A stretch of DNA of 64,000 nucleotides from Neobacillus thermocopriae (GCF_010975035.1 NZ_JAAIUV010000012.1:33002-97001), one strand, 5' to 3'. Shown: positions 29,092-37,915, counted from the stretch's first letter. Notes: generated from the letters alone by a model not told the origin. Numbers and translations are program-made.

Positions 29092-30210
29092 TCAATTACC
29101 AATGGCTGTTGTTAAATCATAGTCGTTTAGATCAAGCTCTGGTTGTAAACCTAACGCTAATTTGGCCAGTTCTGCCCCTAGGTAAGGACCACTGGTTAAT
29201 CCGGATGCACCCAATCCATTCGCTACCAAGACACTTTCATAACCAGGTAGCACCCCAAAAACAGGTAGAAAACCAGGCGTAAAAGGACGAAAACCAACTC
29301 TTGTCTCTACCATTGTTGCATTCATAAGTCCTGGTGCTACATGTAACCCTTTGTTTAAAATTTCATGAACACCACCAGCAGTTACCCTTGTATCAAATGA
29401 AGCGTCATCTTCATGGGTTGAGCCTAAAACAATTCGCCCATTTTCAAAAGCAAGTATGTATTGATTCCCTGGTGGCATGACAACCGGCCAACTACTCGTA
29501 TCCGTTTCAGGTAATTCTAGGTGTACAATTTGTGCTTTTTGAGGCACTGCTAGAAAATTTATTCCTAAAGACTTTATTAATTCATTTGCCCATGCCCCTG
29601 CTGTGACGACTACTTTATCTGCTTCCATTTTTTCTCCAGATAAGCTTACTCCAACAGAATTATTATCAATTCTAATCAACTCAGCATGATCATGTAATAA
29701 TTTTGCTCCATGCTTAATCGCAGCGTTCATTAAAGCATTCCGTAAGGCCTTGCCATTAACCCTTGCCCCACCGCTGACAAAGACAGCCCCATACTCATTT
29801 GATAAAGGTGGAAAAAGCTTCTTTGTTTCGTCTGGTGACAAAATATGTATTTCCCCTATTTCTGGCGCATCCTCCCGGCGTTTTCTCGCCCGCTCTGCCA
29901 TTTGCTCCAGTTTATCGATATCTGTATGTAAAATTATTGCTCCAACTTTCCTGTATCCAGTGTCTTTTTCCCCATCTGCTATTAAATCGGCAATTAAATT
30001 AGGATAATAACGCGCTCCAGCTTTCACTAATTGATACCATGCTTTGTTACGACGTTGGGAAAGCCACGGGCAAACAATTCCTGCCGCGGCTTCCGTTGCC
30101 TGTCCACGGTTTTGCCGATCTACTATTAATACCTCAGAACCCTTTTTTGCCAAATGATAGGCAGTAGATGCACCGAGTATGCCTGCTCCGATTACAATAA
30201 TTTTCGACAT
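29092..30210 (-). CDS. FAD-dependent amino-acid oxidase/dehydrogenase-like protein (YurR-like)
   Basis: A 372-residue DAO-family flavoprotein. The N-terminal dinucleotide motif GAGILGASTAYHLAKKGSEV and the DRQ acidic end of the second strand bind FAD; the C-terminal FRPFTPGFLPVFG and ANGLGASGLTSGPYLG segments are typical of DadA/ThiO/glycine-oxidase proteins. Length matches B. subtilis YurR. Substrate is unknown; D-amino acids or glycine-like imino acids are likely. It is monocistronic as far as visible. Confidence 0.8.
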   Translation of the reverse strand: MSKIIVIGAGILGASTAYHLAKKGSEVLIVDRQNRGQATEAAAGIVCPWLSQRRNKAWYQLVKAGARYYPNLIADLIADGEKDTGYRKVGAIILHTDIDKLEQMAERARKRREDAPEIGEIHILSPDETKKLFPPLSNEYGAVFVSGGARVNGKALRNALMNAAIKHGAKLLHDHAELIRIDNNSVGVSLSGEKMEADKVVVTAGAWANELIKSLGINFLAVPQKAQIVHLELPETDTSSWPVVMPPGNQYILAFENGRIVLGSTHEDDASFDTRVTAGGVHEILNKGLHVAPGLMNATMVETRVGFRPFTPGFLPVFGVLPGYESVLVANGLGASGLTSGPYLGAELAKLALGLQPELDLNDYDLTTAIGN

Positions 30211-30635
30211 AACTTGTTAAAATCACCCCTGATTAATCTTCTAGATCTCTTTTATTACTATTGTTTCGTTCAGTACCCATGTCAATCCACGCATTCACTA
30301 GGAGTGCGACATTAAGGTATTTAATCAATAAAATATTAAATCAATTCATTCATTTATGCCAATATAGTTGGACCTTTGATTTATCATTTGTCACTTCCTA
30401 ATAGAATCTAAGAAAATTTTATTTTCATACATAACATGCTTCATTAGGTACCTAATGCCTAATTTTCTCTATACATTCACCACCCGAAATCTTATCAAAA
30501 AAATAAACAAATGTTCCGTAATTGGTTTAGCTACCCTATACAAAAAAGATTTTTGAACATAAGTTACTAAAAAGGAAGATAGCAATAAACACAATTCAAT
30601 AATAAAATGATTTTCGATTTTTAGGGGGAGATAGT
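30211..30635. other. intergenic region upstream of the spore-coat cluster
   Basis: About 425 bp with no credible gene. It includes the perfect 16-bp palindrome CATTAGGTACCTAATG at 30442-30457, of unknown role, and a candidate SigK promoter at 30540-30566. Confidence 0.4.
30540..30566 (+). promoter_or_regulatory. candidate SigK (late mother-cell) promoter
   Basis: AC at 30540-30541, 16 bp, then CATAAGTTA at 30558-30566 matches the SigK pattern AC-N16-CATANNNTA exactly. It lies about 70 bp upstream of a CotS-type coat gene, as expected for late coat expression. The consensus is known; use here is inferred. Confidence 0.6.
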
Positions 30636-31736
30636 ATGGGGGAGTTAATAATTGAACCTTGGATCGTTGATGAAACGACTCATGATTTTTTTGTTCCAGA
30701 ATACATTGAAAATCTGGCACACCAGGTTCTTAAGCATTATGACTTATCCGTTCGGAACATGCAGATCATTACTACTAAACCAGATAAAGGGGGGGCCATT
30801 TGGAAACTTGATACGAAATCCGGTCCTAAAAGTTTAAAATTATTGCATCGGAGACCAACAAGGAGCTTATTTAGTTTAGGAGCCCAAGAATATTTGGTAA
30901 AAGTCCAAGCAGCAAGGGTACCACCCATTATCAAAACTAAGGACGGAAAAAACTTTGTTGAAGCCGGTGGTAAGCTATGGTTCGTTGCAGAGTGGATTGA
31001 ACCTTTAACACCCGTTTCAAAAGATTTAGAAGGCGCAAAACAGCTTTGCTACGCCCTTGGCGAATTTCACCGTTTAAGCAAGGGATATGTTCCTCCCCAA
31101 AACGCTGAAATTGCCTCAAGGCTTTATAAATGGCCAAAAACATATGAAAAAGTTCTTAAAAAAATGGATTGGTTAAGAAACATTGCCAAAGCGTATAGTG
31201 ATATGCCGGCAAGTAGCCATCTGCTAAATGGGGTAGAGAAATTTGAACAACAAGCCATTCAAAGTATCAATAGCCTCAACCAATCGAGTTATTATGACTT
31301 AGTCCAACAAGGGAATGCCTACTGGGGACTTGTTCACCAAGACTATGGATGGTCCAATGGACAAATGGGAAAAAACGGAATGTGGATTATTGACCTAGAT
31401 GGTGTGGCCTATGACCTTCCGATTCGAGATTTAAGAAAGCTCATTAGTGGGACCATGGCAGATCTAATGAAGTGGGACACTACTTGGGTAAGAGAAATGA
31501 TAGCAGCCTACCATGAAGCAAACCCCATCTCACCACAGCTATATGAAATCTTAATGATCGATTTATCCTTGCCAAATGAATTTTACAAAAACTTAAAAGA
31601 AGCAGTGTATGAACCTGAAGTTTTTTTAAATGAACAAACGGCCCAATTGATTCAAACCATTATCGAAACTGACCAGTCGAAATGGCCTGTATTGAATGAA
31701 ATTAAAGATGACTGGAAGGGAGTAAAAACGAAATGA
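30636..31736 (+). CDS. CotS-family spore coat protein, kinase fold (copy 1)
   Basis: A 366-residue protein of the CotS/CotI spore coat family, which share the aminoglycoside-phosphotransferase (APH) fold. The catalytic pattern is complete: HQDYGWSN with His234, Asp236 and Asn241, then IDLDG with Asp253 and Asp255, and Lys68 as a possible ATP-binding lysine. The DLPIRDLRK segment after it is a family hallmark. It starts with GGGGGAG ribosome site and overlaps the next gene by 4 bp. It could phosphorylate a coat protein or a sugar; the substrate is unknown. Confidence 0.8.
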   Translation: MGELIIEPWIVDETTHDFFVPEYIENLAHQVLKHYDLSVRNMQIITTKPDKGGAIWKLDTKSGPKSLKLLHRRPTRSLFSLGAQEYLVKVQAARVPPIIKTKDGKNFVEAGGKLWFVAEWIEPLTPVSKDLEGAKQLCYALGEFHRLSKGYVPPQNAEIASRLYKWPKTYEKVLKKMDWLRNIAKAYSDMPASSHLLNGVEKFEQQAIQSINSLNQSSYYDLVQQGNAYWGLVHQDYGWSNGQMGKNGMWIIDLDGVAYDLPIRDLRKLISGTMADLMKWDTTWVREMIAAYHEANPISPQLYEILMIDLSLPNEFYKNLKEAVYEPEVFLNEQTAQLIQTIIETDQSKWPVLNEIKDDWKGVKTK

Positions 31737-33193
31737 AAATTCTAATGATTGGCACTGAAAAACTTCCAATCCCTCCCATCTTAGGCGGAGCAATTCAAAC
31801 TTATATTGCTGGAACACTTCCATATTTAAGCAAAGTTCATGATATCACCGTTTTAGGTATAAGCAATTCACAACTTTCCGATCAAGAAACGGTAAATGGC
31901 ATTCGATATGTGCGTGTACCAGGCATGATCTTTGAAATATACAAAGAACACGTCGTTAAATTTGTTGAAGCTAACAAGTTCGACCTAATCCATATTTTCA
32001 ATCGTCCACGCTTAGTCCTCCCTATAAAAAATGTAGCACCCAATTCAAGAATCACCTTAAGTATGCATAATGATATGTTTAATCCAGAAAAAATTTCTCC
32101 TGAAGAAGCCACTGCCGTATTGGAGCATGTATCGCAAATCGTAACGGTTAGCGACTATGTAGGGAATGTTATACGTGAGCTTTATCCACAATCATCAGCT
32201 AAAATCCGAACGATTTATTCTGGAGTCGATTCTGAACGATTTCTTCCCGGGAATCATCCAAAGATGCAAAAACGAAGAAATGAGATTAGAAAAGCGCACG
32301 GGTTGGAAAACAAAACTGTGATATTATTTGCAGGCAGACTATCGGATAACAAAGGGGTTGACCGATTGATAAGAGCCTTGCCAGATCTATCAAAAAAATT
32401 CAAGAATTTAGCTTTAGTAATTGTGGGAAGTAGATGGTTCAGTCAAGAAGGTATATCTGATTATGTTGCCTATGTTCGGGCATTAGCAAAAAGACTTCCA
32501 ATACCAGTTGTAACGACAGGCTATGTCGCACAAGATGAGATTCAAAACTGGTTTGCGGCAGCCGATTTATTTGTGTGTACATCACAATGGCAAGAACCTC
32601 TCGCCAGGGTTCACTATGAAGCGATGGCTGCTGGCCTTCCGATTGTTACGACGGCAAGAGGAGGAAATCCTGAAGTAATCATAGAAGGAGTAAATGGTTT
32701 TATCGTAAAAAATCCGGAAAATCCTAAAGGTTTTGTAGACGCGATCTCTGCAATTCTTTCAGATAAATCATTAATGAAAAAAATGGGAGAAGAAGGAAGG
32801 AAACTTGCTGTTTCTAAGTATAGATGGGATAGAGTAGCCTCGGAATTACTCAAATTCTGGGCAGATGCGATGAAATCTTCGGTTACAGAATTGAAAGATA
32901 TCAATCCAATATCCTTCGAACAACCAGAGCAAGTATTTATGACAAAATTAAAAGATAAAGTGCATGCCCAACCGGAAAACACCAAATCTAAGGAATCAGA
33001 GAAAAAGAAATCGAAAAAAGATCAGAAAAAGCTGGATAAGAAATTGAAAAAAGAACAGAAAAAACTGGAGAAAAAATTGAAAAAAGAGCAGAAAAAACGC
33101 GAAGAGAAATTGAAAAAAGAGCAGAAAAAGCTAAAAGAAAAATCGAAAAAAGACAAAAAAAGAAAAGAAGATAAGAAGAAAAAATCTGCATAA
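31733..33193 (+). CDS. CotSA-like GT4 glycosyltransferase with Lys-rich coiled-coil tail
   Basis: A GT4-type glycosyltransferase. Residues 1-375 give two Rossmann lobes: MKILMIGTEKLPIPP start, VSDYVGNV, FAGRLSDNKG and SQWQEPLARVHYEAMAAG donor-site region (around 285-305), all as in B. subtilis CotSA. After residue 415 comes a tail of about 65 residues that is almost only Lys, Glu, Leu and Gln in KKEQKKLEKKL repeats, predicted as a highly basic coiled coil. CotSA itself has no such tail. It is translationally coupled to the CotS-like gene before it. The tail may bind acidic coat components. Confidence 0.82.
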   Translation: MKILMIGTEKLPIPPILGGAIQTYIAGTLPYLSKVHDITVLGISNSQLSDQETVNGIRYVRVPGMIFEIYKEHVVKFVEANKFDLIHIFNRPRLVLPIKNVAPNSRITLSMHNDMFNPEKISPEEATAVLEHVSQIVTVSDYVGNVIRELYPQSSAKIRTIYSGVDSERFLPGNHPKMQKRRNEIRKAHGLENKTVILFAGRLSDNKGVDRLIRALPDLSKKFKNLALVIVGSRWFSQEGISDYVAYVRALAKRLPIPVVTTGYVAQDEIQNWFAAADLFVCTSQWQEPLARVHYEAMAAGLPIVTTARGGNPEVIIEGVNGFIVKNPENPKGFVDAISAILSDKSLMKKMGEEGRKLAVSKYRWDRVASELLKFWADAMKSSVTELKDINPISFEQPEQVFMTKLKDKVHAQPENTKSKESEKKKSKKDQKKLDKKLKKEQKKLEKKLKKEQKKREEKLKKEQKKLKEKSKKDKKRKEDKKKKSA

Positions 33194-33316
33194 CCTTGAA
33201 AAACGTAAAAAACCCCAAATCCCCGTTCGATGACGGTAAGGAAAATTTGGTGTAGATTAGCTAGTGTTCCATCCTCCTTGACAAAAATGAAAAAAATTTT
33301 TGCTAAGGAGGACTTT

Positions 33317-33463
33317 TTGATAGGAAACAACCAAAGAAATGATTCAAAACTAGTAAACGGACAGCATTCATCCGTCCGTTATAATATAAAAGTCATTGAA
33401 ATACACGGTTTTCCTTACATCAGTTTTTACGCAACCCTACATAATTTTTCATTACTCACTTGA
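33317..33463 (+). CDS. possible small protein with strong ribosome site
   Basis: A 48-codon frame beginning at TTG 33317, preceded by AAGGAGGA at short but usable distance (about 5 bases). The protein has no known motif. It overlaps the end of the acidic-protein gene on the other strand by 12 bp. The ribosome site is the only evidence; the region may instead be a converging tail. Confidence 0.25.
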   Translation: MIGNNQRNDSKLVNGQHSSVRYNIKVIEIHGFPYISFYATLHNFSLLT

Positions 33464-33844
33464 CTCGTCTGTGTCTCCTGATTCCTCTTCTGTTGATTCT
33501 TCTCCCGATTCTTCAAAGAATAATCCATCTTCCGATTCCTCTTCTGTCGATTCATCCCCTGATTCTTCAAACAATAATCCGTCTTCTGATTCTTCCTCTG
33601 TTGATTCCTCAGCTGATTCCTCTTCTGCTGATTCATCTCCAGACTCTGTTAATCCATCTTCTGATTCTTCGTCTGCTGATTCGATTTCATCAGATGATTC
33701 CTCTAACACGAAATCACTTTCCAGTTTTATTACAAAATCTTTGGATAATGGACCCATCATTGTTTGAAATGAATTTTGATATACCAATTTTTCCTTCAAA
33801 ACATCATCCTCTTTGAGCACAATGTTATTTAAGTTTTTCTCCAA
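33452..33844 (-). CDS. highly acidic Glu/Ser-repeat protein, probable spore coat component
   Basis: A 130-residue protein. The first 45 residues look like a normal small domain; from about residue 48 it is almost only Glu, Ser, Asp and Gly in repeats such as EESGDESTEEESEDGLLF, repeated about three times. The TTG start at 33844 follows GGGGAGGAG at seven bases, the best ribosome site in the area, so this strand and not the overlapping Ser-rich opposite frame is the gene. It stands convergent to the Lys-tailed glycosyltransferase. The acidic serines could be phosphorylated. Function unknown. Confidence 0.72.
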   Translation of the reverse strand: MEKNLNNIVLKEDDVLKEKLVYQNSFQTMMGPLSKDFVIKLESDFVLEESSDEIESADEESEDGLTESGDESAEEESAEESTEEESEDGLLFEESGDESTEEESEDGLFFEESGEESTEEESGDTDESSE

Positions 33845-34273
33845 TTTTATTCTCCTCCCCTTGAGTTTTCAAAAACCTAAGACATCTTACGATAAACCAG
33901 ATTTATAGCAATCCTAACTTTAATCTATTCTAAAAACATTAAAAATTTACCAAAAATTCATCTACAAATTCAGCGATTATTCTAGCCTTCACACACTTTA
34001 GGAGCATATCCACAATCATTTTTTCGCAAGGTACATTCCCATCCTTATCCTGTTGAACATAAACTATGTTCAGCGGAATATTTCAAATTCCTCTCCCAAA
34101 TACCACAAACAAATTAAAAAATAAGCCTTTGTCCGTTTCAAATATTTCCCACAACGAATTTAATAAATATAAGGATTTTTCATAGTCAAGTTCAGCCCGT
34201 TCACAAATTGAAAATAACCACTGTTTGTAACATCGTTAATCATAAGTTGAACTTAACATACGAAAAATCCATC
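33845..34273. other. intergenic region before the second coat operon
   Basis: About 430 bp. It holds the divergent upstream regions of the acidic protein and of cotSA. TGAACATA and TATGTTCA around a 3-bp spacer at 34054-34072 form a small perfect palindrome. I see CATA-containing -10 candidates (34181, 34241, 34257) but none with a properly spaced -35. Confidence 0.35.
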
Positions 34274-35464
34274 ATGAATGGAAAGGAGCTGTTTCCCATA
34301 AAGATCGCAATGATTTGTACAGAAATGCTAACCGTACCTCCTATCAGAGGAGGAGCCATACAAATATTAATAGATGGCGTGACTCCCTATATAAGCAAAA
34401 TACACAAATTAACCATTTATTGTATTACTGACTCTGAACTTTCTGACTATGAAGTGGTAAATGGGGTTGAATACATTCGGGTTCCCAAAGAGAATTATGT
34501 CTTCAATGTGGCAAAGGAACTGGAAACTAAGTCTAAAAACAAAGAATTTTATGATGTCATTCACGTATTCAATCGTCCCCGTGATTTACTTATCTACAAA
34601 GCCGCTATGCCAGACAGTCGTTTCGTATTGAGTCTTCACAATGAAATGTTCCGAGAAGATAAAATCTCCTTTGAGTTAGGAAACTTAGTCATTCAAGCCG
34701 TAGATAAAATTATGTCCATTAGCGAGTACATTGGTAAAACCATAACGGACCGGTTCCCTTCAGCCAAAGGAAAAGTGAAAGCTGTCTATTCCGGAATTAA
34801 TTTAAGCAACTATAAACCCGTTTGGGATCCAGATGCCCAAGTGATAAGAAACGAATTACGGAAAAAGTATGGTGTGGAAGGAAAAAAAGTAATTTTATTT
34901 GTTGGCCGCTTAAGCAAGGTAAAAGGTCCAGATATCCTCATTCAAGCAATGAAACCAGTTATTCAGAATTTTCCTGATGCCGTATTAGTTATTGTCGGAA
35001 GCAAATGGTTTAGCAACGACCGGATTGATGAATACGGATTAGGACTTCGCCAGCTTGCTGAAACACTCGGAGAGAATAAGGTCATCTTTACTGGTTTTGT
35101 ACCTCCTAGCCAAATACCATCCCATTATCTAATTGGGGATATTTTTGTATGTAGTTCACAATGGCAGGAACCATTAGCCAGAGTGCATTATGAAGCCATG
35201 GGCAGTGGATTGCCTGTTATTACAACGAATCGGGGTGGCAACGGGGAGATTTTGAATCATCTCAATAACGGAATCCTTATTGAAGACTATACAAACCCGG
35301 ATGCTTTTACAGAAGCCATTTCATTTTTATTATCCAATGAAAAGGAAGCAAATAGAATTGCCAAAACCGGCAGAGCATTCGTCGAAGCTAATTTTGGATT
35401 TGAACATGTAGCAGAACGTTTAGAAAACCTCTATCTGTCTGCATTGAAAAAGAATGAATCTTAA
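34274..35464 (+). CDS. cotSA: spore coat glycosyltransferase CotSA
   Basis: GT4 glycosyltransferase matching B. subtilis CotSA along its length: RGGAIQILIDGVTPYISK, VFNRPRDL, FVGRLSKVKGPDILIQA, and SSQWQEPLARVHYEAMGSG with the nucleotide-sugar glutamate. The first ATG in frame is 34274, but no ribosome site precedes it. A perfect AAAGGAG (34282-34288) lies 9 bases before ATA 34298, which is also exactly where the family's initiator methionine aligns, so the true start may be AUA 34298. It heads a cotSA-cotS-cotI-like operon with an 11-bp gap to cotS. Confidence 0.85.
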   Translation: MNGKELFPIKIAMICTEMLTVPPIRGGAIQILIDGVTPYISKIHKLTIYCITDSELSDYEVVNGVEYIRVPKENYVFNVAKELETKSKNKEFYDVIHVFNRPRDLLIYKAAMPDSRFVLSLHNEMFREDKISFELGNLVIQAVDKIMSISEYIGKTITDRFPSAKGKVKAVYSGINLSNYKPVWDPDAQVIRNELRKKYGVEGKKVILFVGRLSKVKGPDILIQAMKPVIQNFPDAVLVIVGSKWFSNDRIDEYGLGLRQLAETLGENKVIFTGFVPPSQIPSHYLIGDIFVCSSQWQEPLARVHYEAMGSGLPVITTNRGGNGEILNHLNNGILIEDYTNPDAFTEAISFLLSNEKEANRIAKTGRAFVEANFGFEHVAERLENLYLSALKKNES

Positions 35465-35475
35465 GGAGGGTTAAA

Positions 35476-36522
35476 ATGGATACGATTTTTTCAGAAGTCG
35501 TTAAAAAAGTAATTTCCCATTATCCACTAGAAATGAAAAATATCTATTTGCTGTCTTATAAAGGGAAAAAAGCGGTATGGTCCATTGAAACAGATATTGG
35601 CGAGGTGATCATGAAGAAAGTTCCCTTCTCTGAAGATCATATTTCATTCATGATTCATGCAATTGACTATTTGAGAAACAATGGAATTCATACACCAGGG
35701 GTATTGAGAACCCGTACGGGAGAAGGTTTTGTAAAGCTGGATGACGAATATTTCGTAGTTTTTGAAGCAGTGTATGGAAGACAACCTGAGTATAAACATG
35801 AAAATGAACTGCTAATGATTTTAAGAGGCATGGCCTCTTTTCACAAAGCTTCAAAAGGAATTGAATCACCTACTGGCCAGTTTCCATCGTTCTTATTGCT
35901 TGAATGGAAATCAGATCTACAAAGAAGATATGAACGGTTAGTAGCTTGGAAGGAACAAAGATCCCAAGTCGAGGACAAAGCCGAATTTGACAAAAAATTT
36001 TTAGCGCATGCAGATACTTTTTTACAACAGTGTCAAAAAGCTCTATCCATGTTAAATACTCCATTCTACGATCAGTGGGTGGAAGAAACGAAAAAGACAA
36101 AAACTTTATGTCACCAAGATTACGCAGCCGGGAATTTGGCTATTGGAAGTGGCGGACATTTATATGTTTATGATATGGACTCCTTAACTGTCGATCTTCC
36201 AGTTCGTGATATGAGAAAAATATTGAACAAAGTCATGAAGAAAAGAAAAGCTTGGGATATCGAACTAATGATGAAAATGATGAAAGCCTATCAAGAAGTG
36301 AATCCGTTAACGAAAGATCAATACGCCATTCTTGCAGCAGATATTCAATTTCCACATTTAATTTATGGACAAGTTTCCAAATATTACGAAAAACGAGAAC
36401 CAAAATGGACGGTACAAAAACATATTTCAAAATTAAGTGATATGATTGCTACCGAATTGAGTAAAGAGGCCGTACTACAAGAATTCCTTTCTCGTCTCGA
36501 TGAGGTGACCCAGCATGGATGA
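35476..36522 (+). CDS. cotS: spore coat protein CotS, kinase fold
   Basis: A 348-residue CotS-family protein. Motifs: CHQDYAAGN with His213, Asp215, Asn220, then YDMDS with Asp233 and Asp235, followed by DLPVRDMRK. By memory the B. subtilis CotS has these residues degenerate (FQDF...ELHS), so this protein keeps the apparent kinase active site. The ATG follows AAGGAGG at good distance. It is placed directly after cotSA and overlaps the next gene by 8 bp. Confidence 0.82.
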   Translation: MDTIFSEVVKKVISHYPLEMKNIYLLSYKGKKAVWSIETDIGEVIMKKVPFSEDHISFMIHAIDYLRNNGIHTPGVLRTRTGEGFVKLDDEYFVVFEAVYGRQPEYKHENELLMILRGMASFHKASKGIESPTGQFPSFLLLEWKSDLQRRYERLVAWKEQRSQVEDKAEFDKKFLAHADTFLQQCQKALSMLNTPFYDQWVEETKKTKTLCHQDYAAGNLAIGSGGHLYVYDMDSLTVDLPVRDMRKILNKVMKKRKAWDIELMMKMMKAYQEVNPLTKDQYAILAADIQFPHLIYGQVSKYYEKREPKWTVQKHISKLSDMIATELSKEAVLQEFLSRLDEVTQHG

Positions 36523-37531
36523 AACAATGCGTGACCTTGAATTAGGAAAACAATTAATGGCTGAAAATTATCCTCACCTCCAACTAACGAACATTGAAAT
36601 CATCCAAGGCGGAGGAATCAAAACCGTTTGGAAAGTAGAAACCACTGAAGGAACTTTTTGTTTAAAGCGAATAAGAAAGTCCCTCCCCATTGTTAAATTT
36701 ACAACCAGTGCCCAAGCCTATCTTTCTTCTAAAGGAGCTCTCGTTGCAGCTATTATTCCAACGAAGGATAACAATCTCTATTTTGTTCATGAAGGATACG
36801 CCCTTGTGCTTTATAGCTGGATTGAGGGCACGGACTTAGATATGGAAAAAAATCAAGAACACCTTGAAATAGGATTAAAGGGATTAGCTCAATTTCATAA
36901 AGATACAGTTGGATTTGTTCCTCCATCTGATTGTGAAACATATAATCGTATGGGGGTATGGCCAGACAACTTCAAAAAAATGCTTGAGGAATTTAAGCAA
37001 TGGAAATTGGTTTCAGAACAGCTTAATACCCCCTTTCATCAGACTTATTTAAACATCGCTGATGAAATCATTGAAATGGCCGAGAAATCCGTACAACTCC
37101 TTGATCGTTCTTGCTATCATGAATGGGTAAAAGAAATTGGTGAATATGGCTACATGTGCCATCAGGATTATGGAAAAGGAAATGCACTCCAAACTGAAAA
37201 AGGTGTTTATGTATTAGACCTTGATAATTTAGCCTATGACATTCCTCTCCGCGATGTCAGAAAGCTGATTTTTAAACGTATGGCGGAATTAGAAAGCTGG
37301 GATTTAAACCTAGTTGAACATTTAATTAATTGCTACGCATCCGTCTTTCCGCTAACTGAAGATCAACGAAAAATCATTTATATCGATCTATTATTCCCGC
37401 ATAAGTTTTATGGCTATGTGAAAAAGCCATTTAAAAAGGGAAAAGACGGAGAAATCAGGAAGCTTTTAAAAACTTTTAAAGTCGAAGAAGACAAGATGCC
37501 CGTTTTAAGGAAATTATTACAATTAGATTAA
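36515..37531 (+). CDS. cotI: spore coat kinase-fold protein CotI/YtaA-like
   Basis: Third CotS/CotI family member, 338 residues. It resembles B. subtilis YtaA (CotI): VWKVETTEGTFCLKRIR with candidate ATP lysine Lys51, FHKDTVGFVPPS, CHQDYGKGN with His216, Asp218 and Asn223, LDLDN with Asp235 and Asp237, and DIPLRDVRKLI. Start ATG 36515 has GAGGTGA upstream. It overlaps cotS and ends 16 bp before the small protein gene. The APH-like catalytic set is intact. Confidence 0.82.
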   Translation: MDETMRDLELGKQLMAENYPHLQLTNIEIIQGGGIKTVWKVETTEGTFCLKRIRKSLPIVKFTTSAQAYLSSKGALVAAIIPTKDNNLYFVHEGYALVLYSWIEGTDLDMEKNQEHLEIGLKGLAQFHKDTVGFVPPSDCETYNRMGVWPDNFKKMLEEFKQWKLVSEQLNTPFHQTYLNIADEIIEMAEKSVQLLDRSCYHEWVKEIGEYGYMCHQDYGKGNALQTEKGVYVLDLDNLAYDIPLRDVRKLIFKRMAELESWDLNLVEHLINCYASVFPLTEDQRKIIYIDLLFPHKFYGYVKKPFKKGKDGEIRKLLKTFKVEEDKMPVLRKLLQLD

Positions 37532-37547
37532 GGTGAGGTGGTAAATA

Positions 37548-37760
37548 GTGAGATTAGAAGAAGAATTTGTAGGAAGAAGAATACATTTTGCAGAGCTTTT
37601 AAAAAGAGTTGCCAGTCAGCTTGAATCTGATACTTTTCAAGTAAGAGGAAAAAAAATTAACATGCCAGATGAGGACATGGAATTTAAAATCAGTCACAAA
37701 ATGGACTATGGAGCAAATAAGTTGACCATATCCATTGAATGGCTTGATCAGGAAGAATGA
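37548..37760 (+). CDS. amphi-Trp-domain-like small protein of coat operon
   Basis: A 70-residue protein. Its plan (amphipathic helix FAELLKRVASQLES, then GKKINMPDEDMEFKISHK and a final ...LTISIEW strand) fits the amphi-Trp domain, a small family of unclear role. B. subtilis YtxO, next to cotSA, seems similar, from memory. GTG start at 37548 follows GAGGTGG. As the last gene of cotSA-cotS-cotI it is probably expressed in the sporulating mother cell. Confidence 0.65.
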   Translation: MRLEEEFVGRRIHFAELLKRVASQLESDTFQVRGKKINMPDEDMEFKISHKMDYGANKLTISIEWLDQEE

Positions 37761-37915
37761 TGGACTCTTTCATTAACAAAGGCGCAAGCCGCCCTAGTCT
37801 GACGACATATGTCCTCCTTCCTAAGCAAAGAATTTGGTGGTTTGATGCTTAGGCTACCAAAACCATTCTTGTGGCGAACTTCCTCAATCTCTAATGATAT
37901 ATCCTACTAAATAGT

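Noticed and set aside
33000..33180. Repetitive DNA that could suggest a CRISPR or tandem-repeat array
   Set aside because: Repeats are codon repeats of the Lys-rich tail, in frame, with no constant spacer or repeat length.
32988..33330. Phe/Ser-rich minus-strand ORFs over the Lys-rich tail
   Set aside because: Antisense shadow of the AAA-rich Lys codons; no ribosome site and a low-complexity product.
33396..33767. Ser/Asp-rich plus-strand ORF (123 codons)
   Set aside because: It is the mirror frame of the acidic gene. It has no ribosome site, whereas the minus-strand frame has GGGGAGGAG at ideal distance.
34181..34265. SigK or SigE promoters before cotSA
   Set aside because: CATA-type -10 candidates exist but none has a properly spaced -35.
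37761..37915. CTAAGCA/TGCTTAG repeats after the amphi-Trp gene
   Set aside because: Only short broken complementarity; could be a decayed repeat but too weak to annotate.
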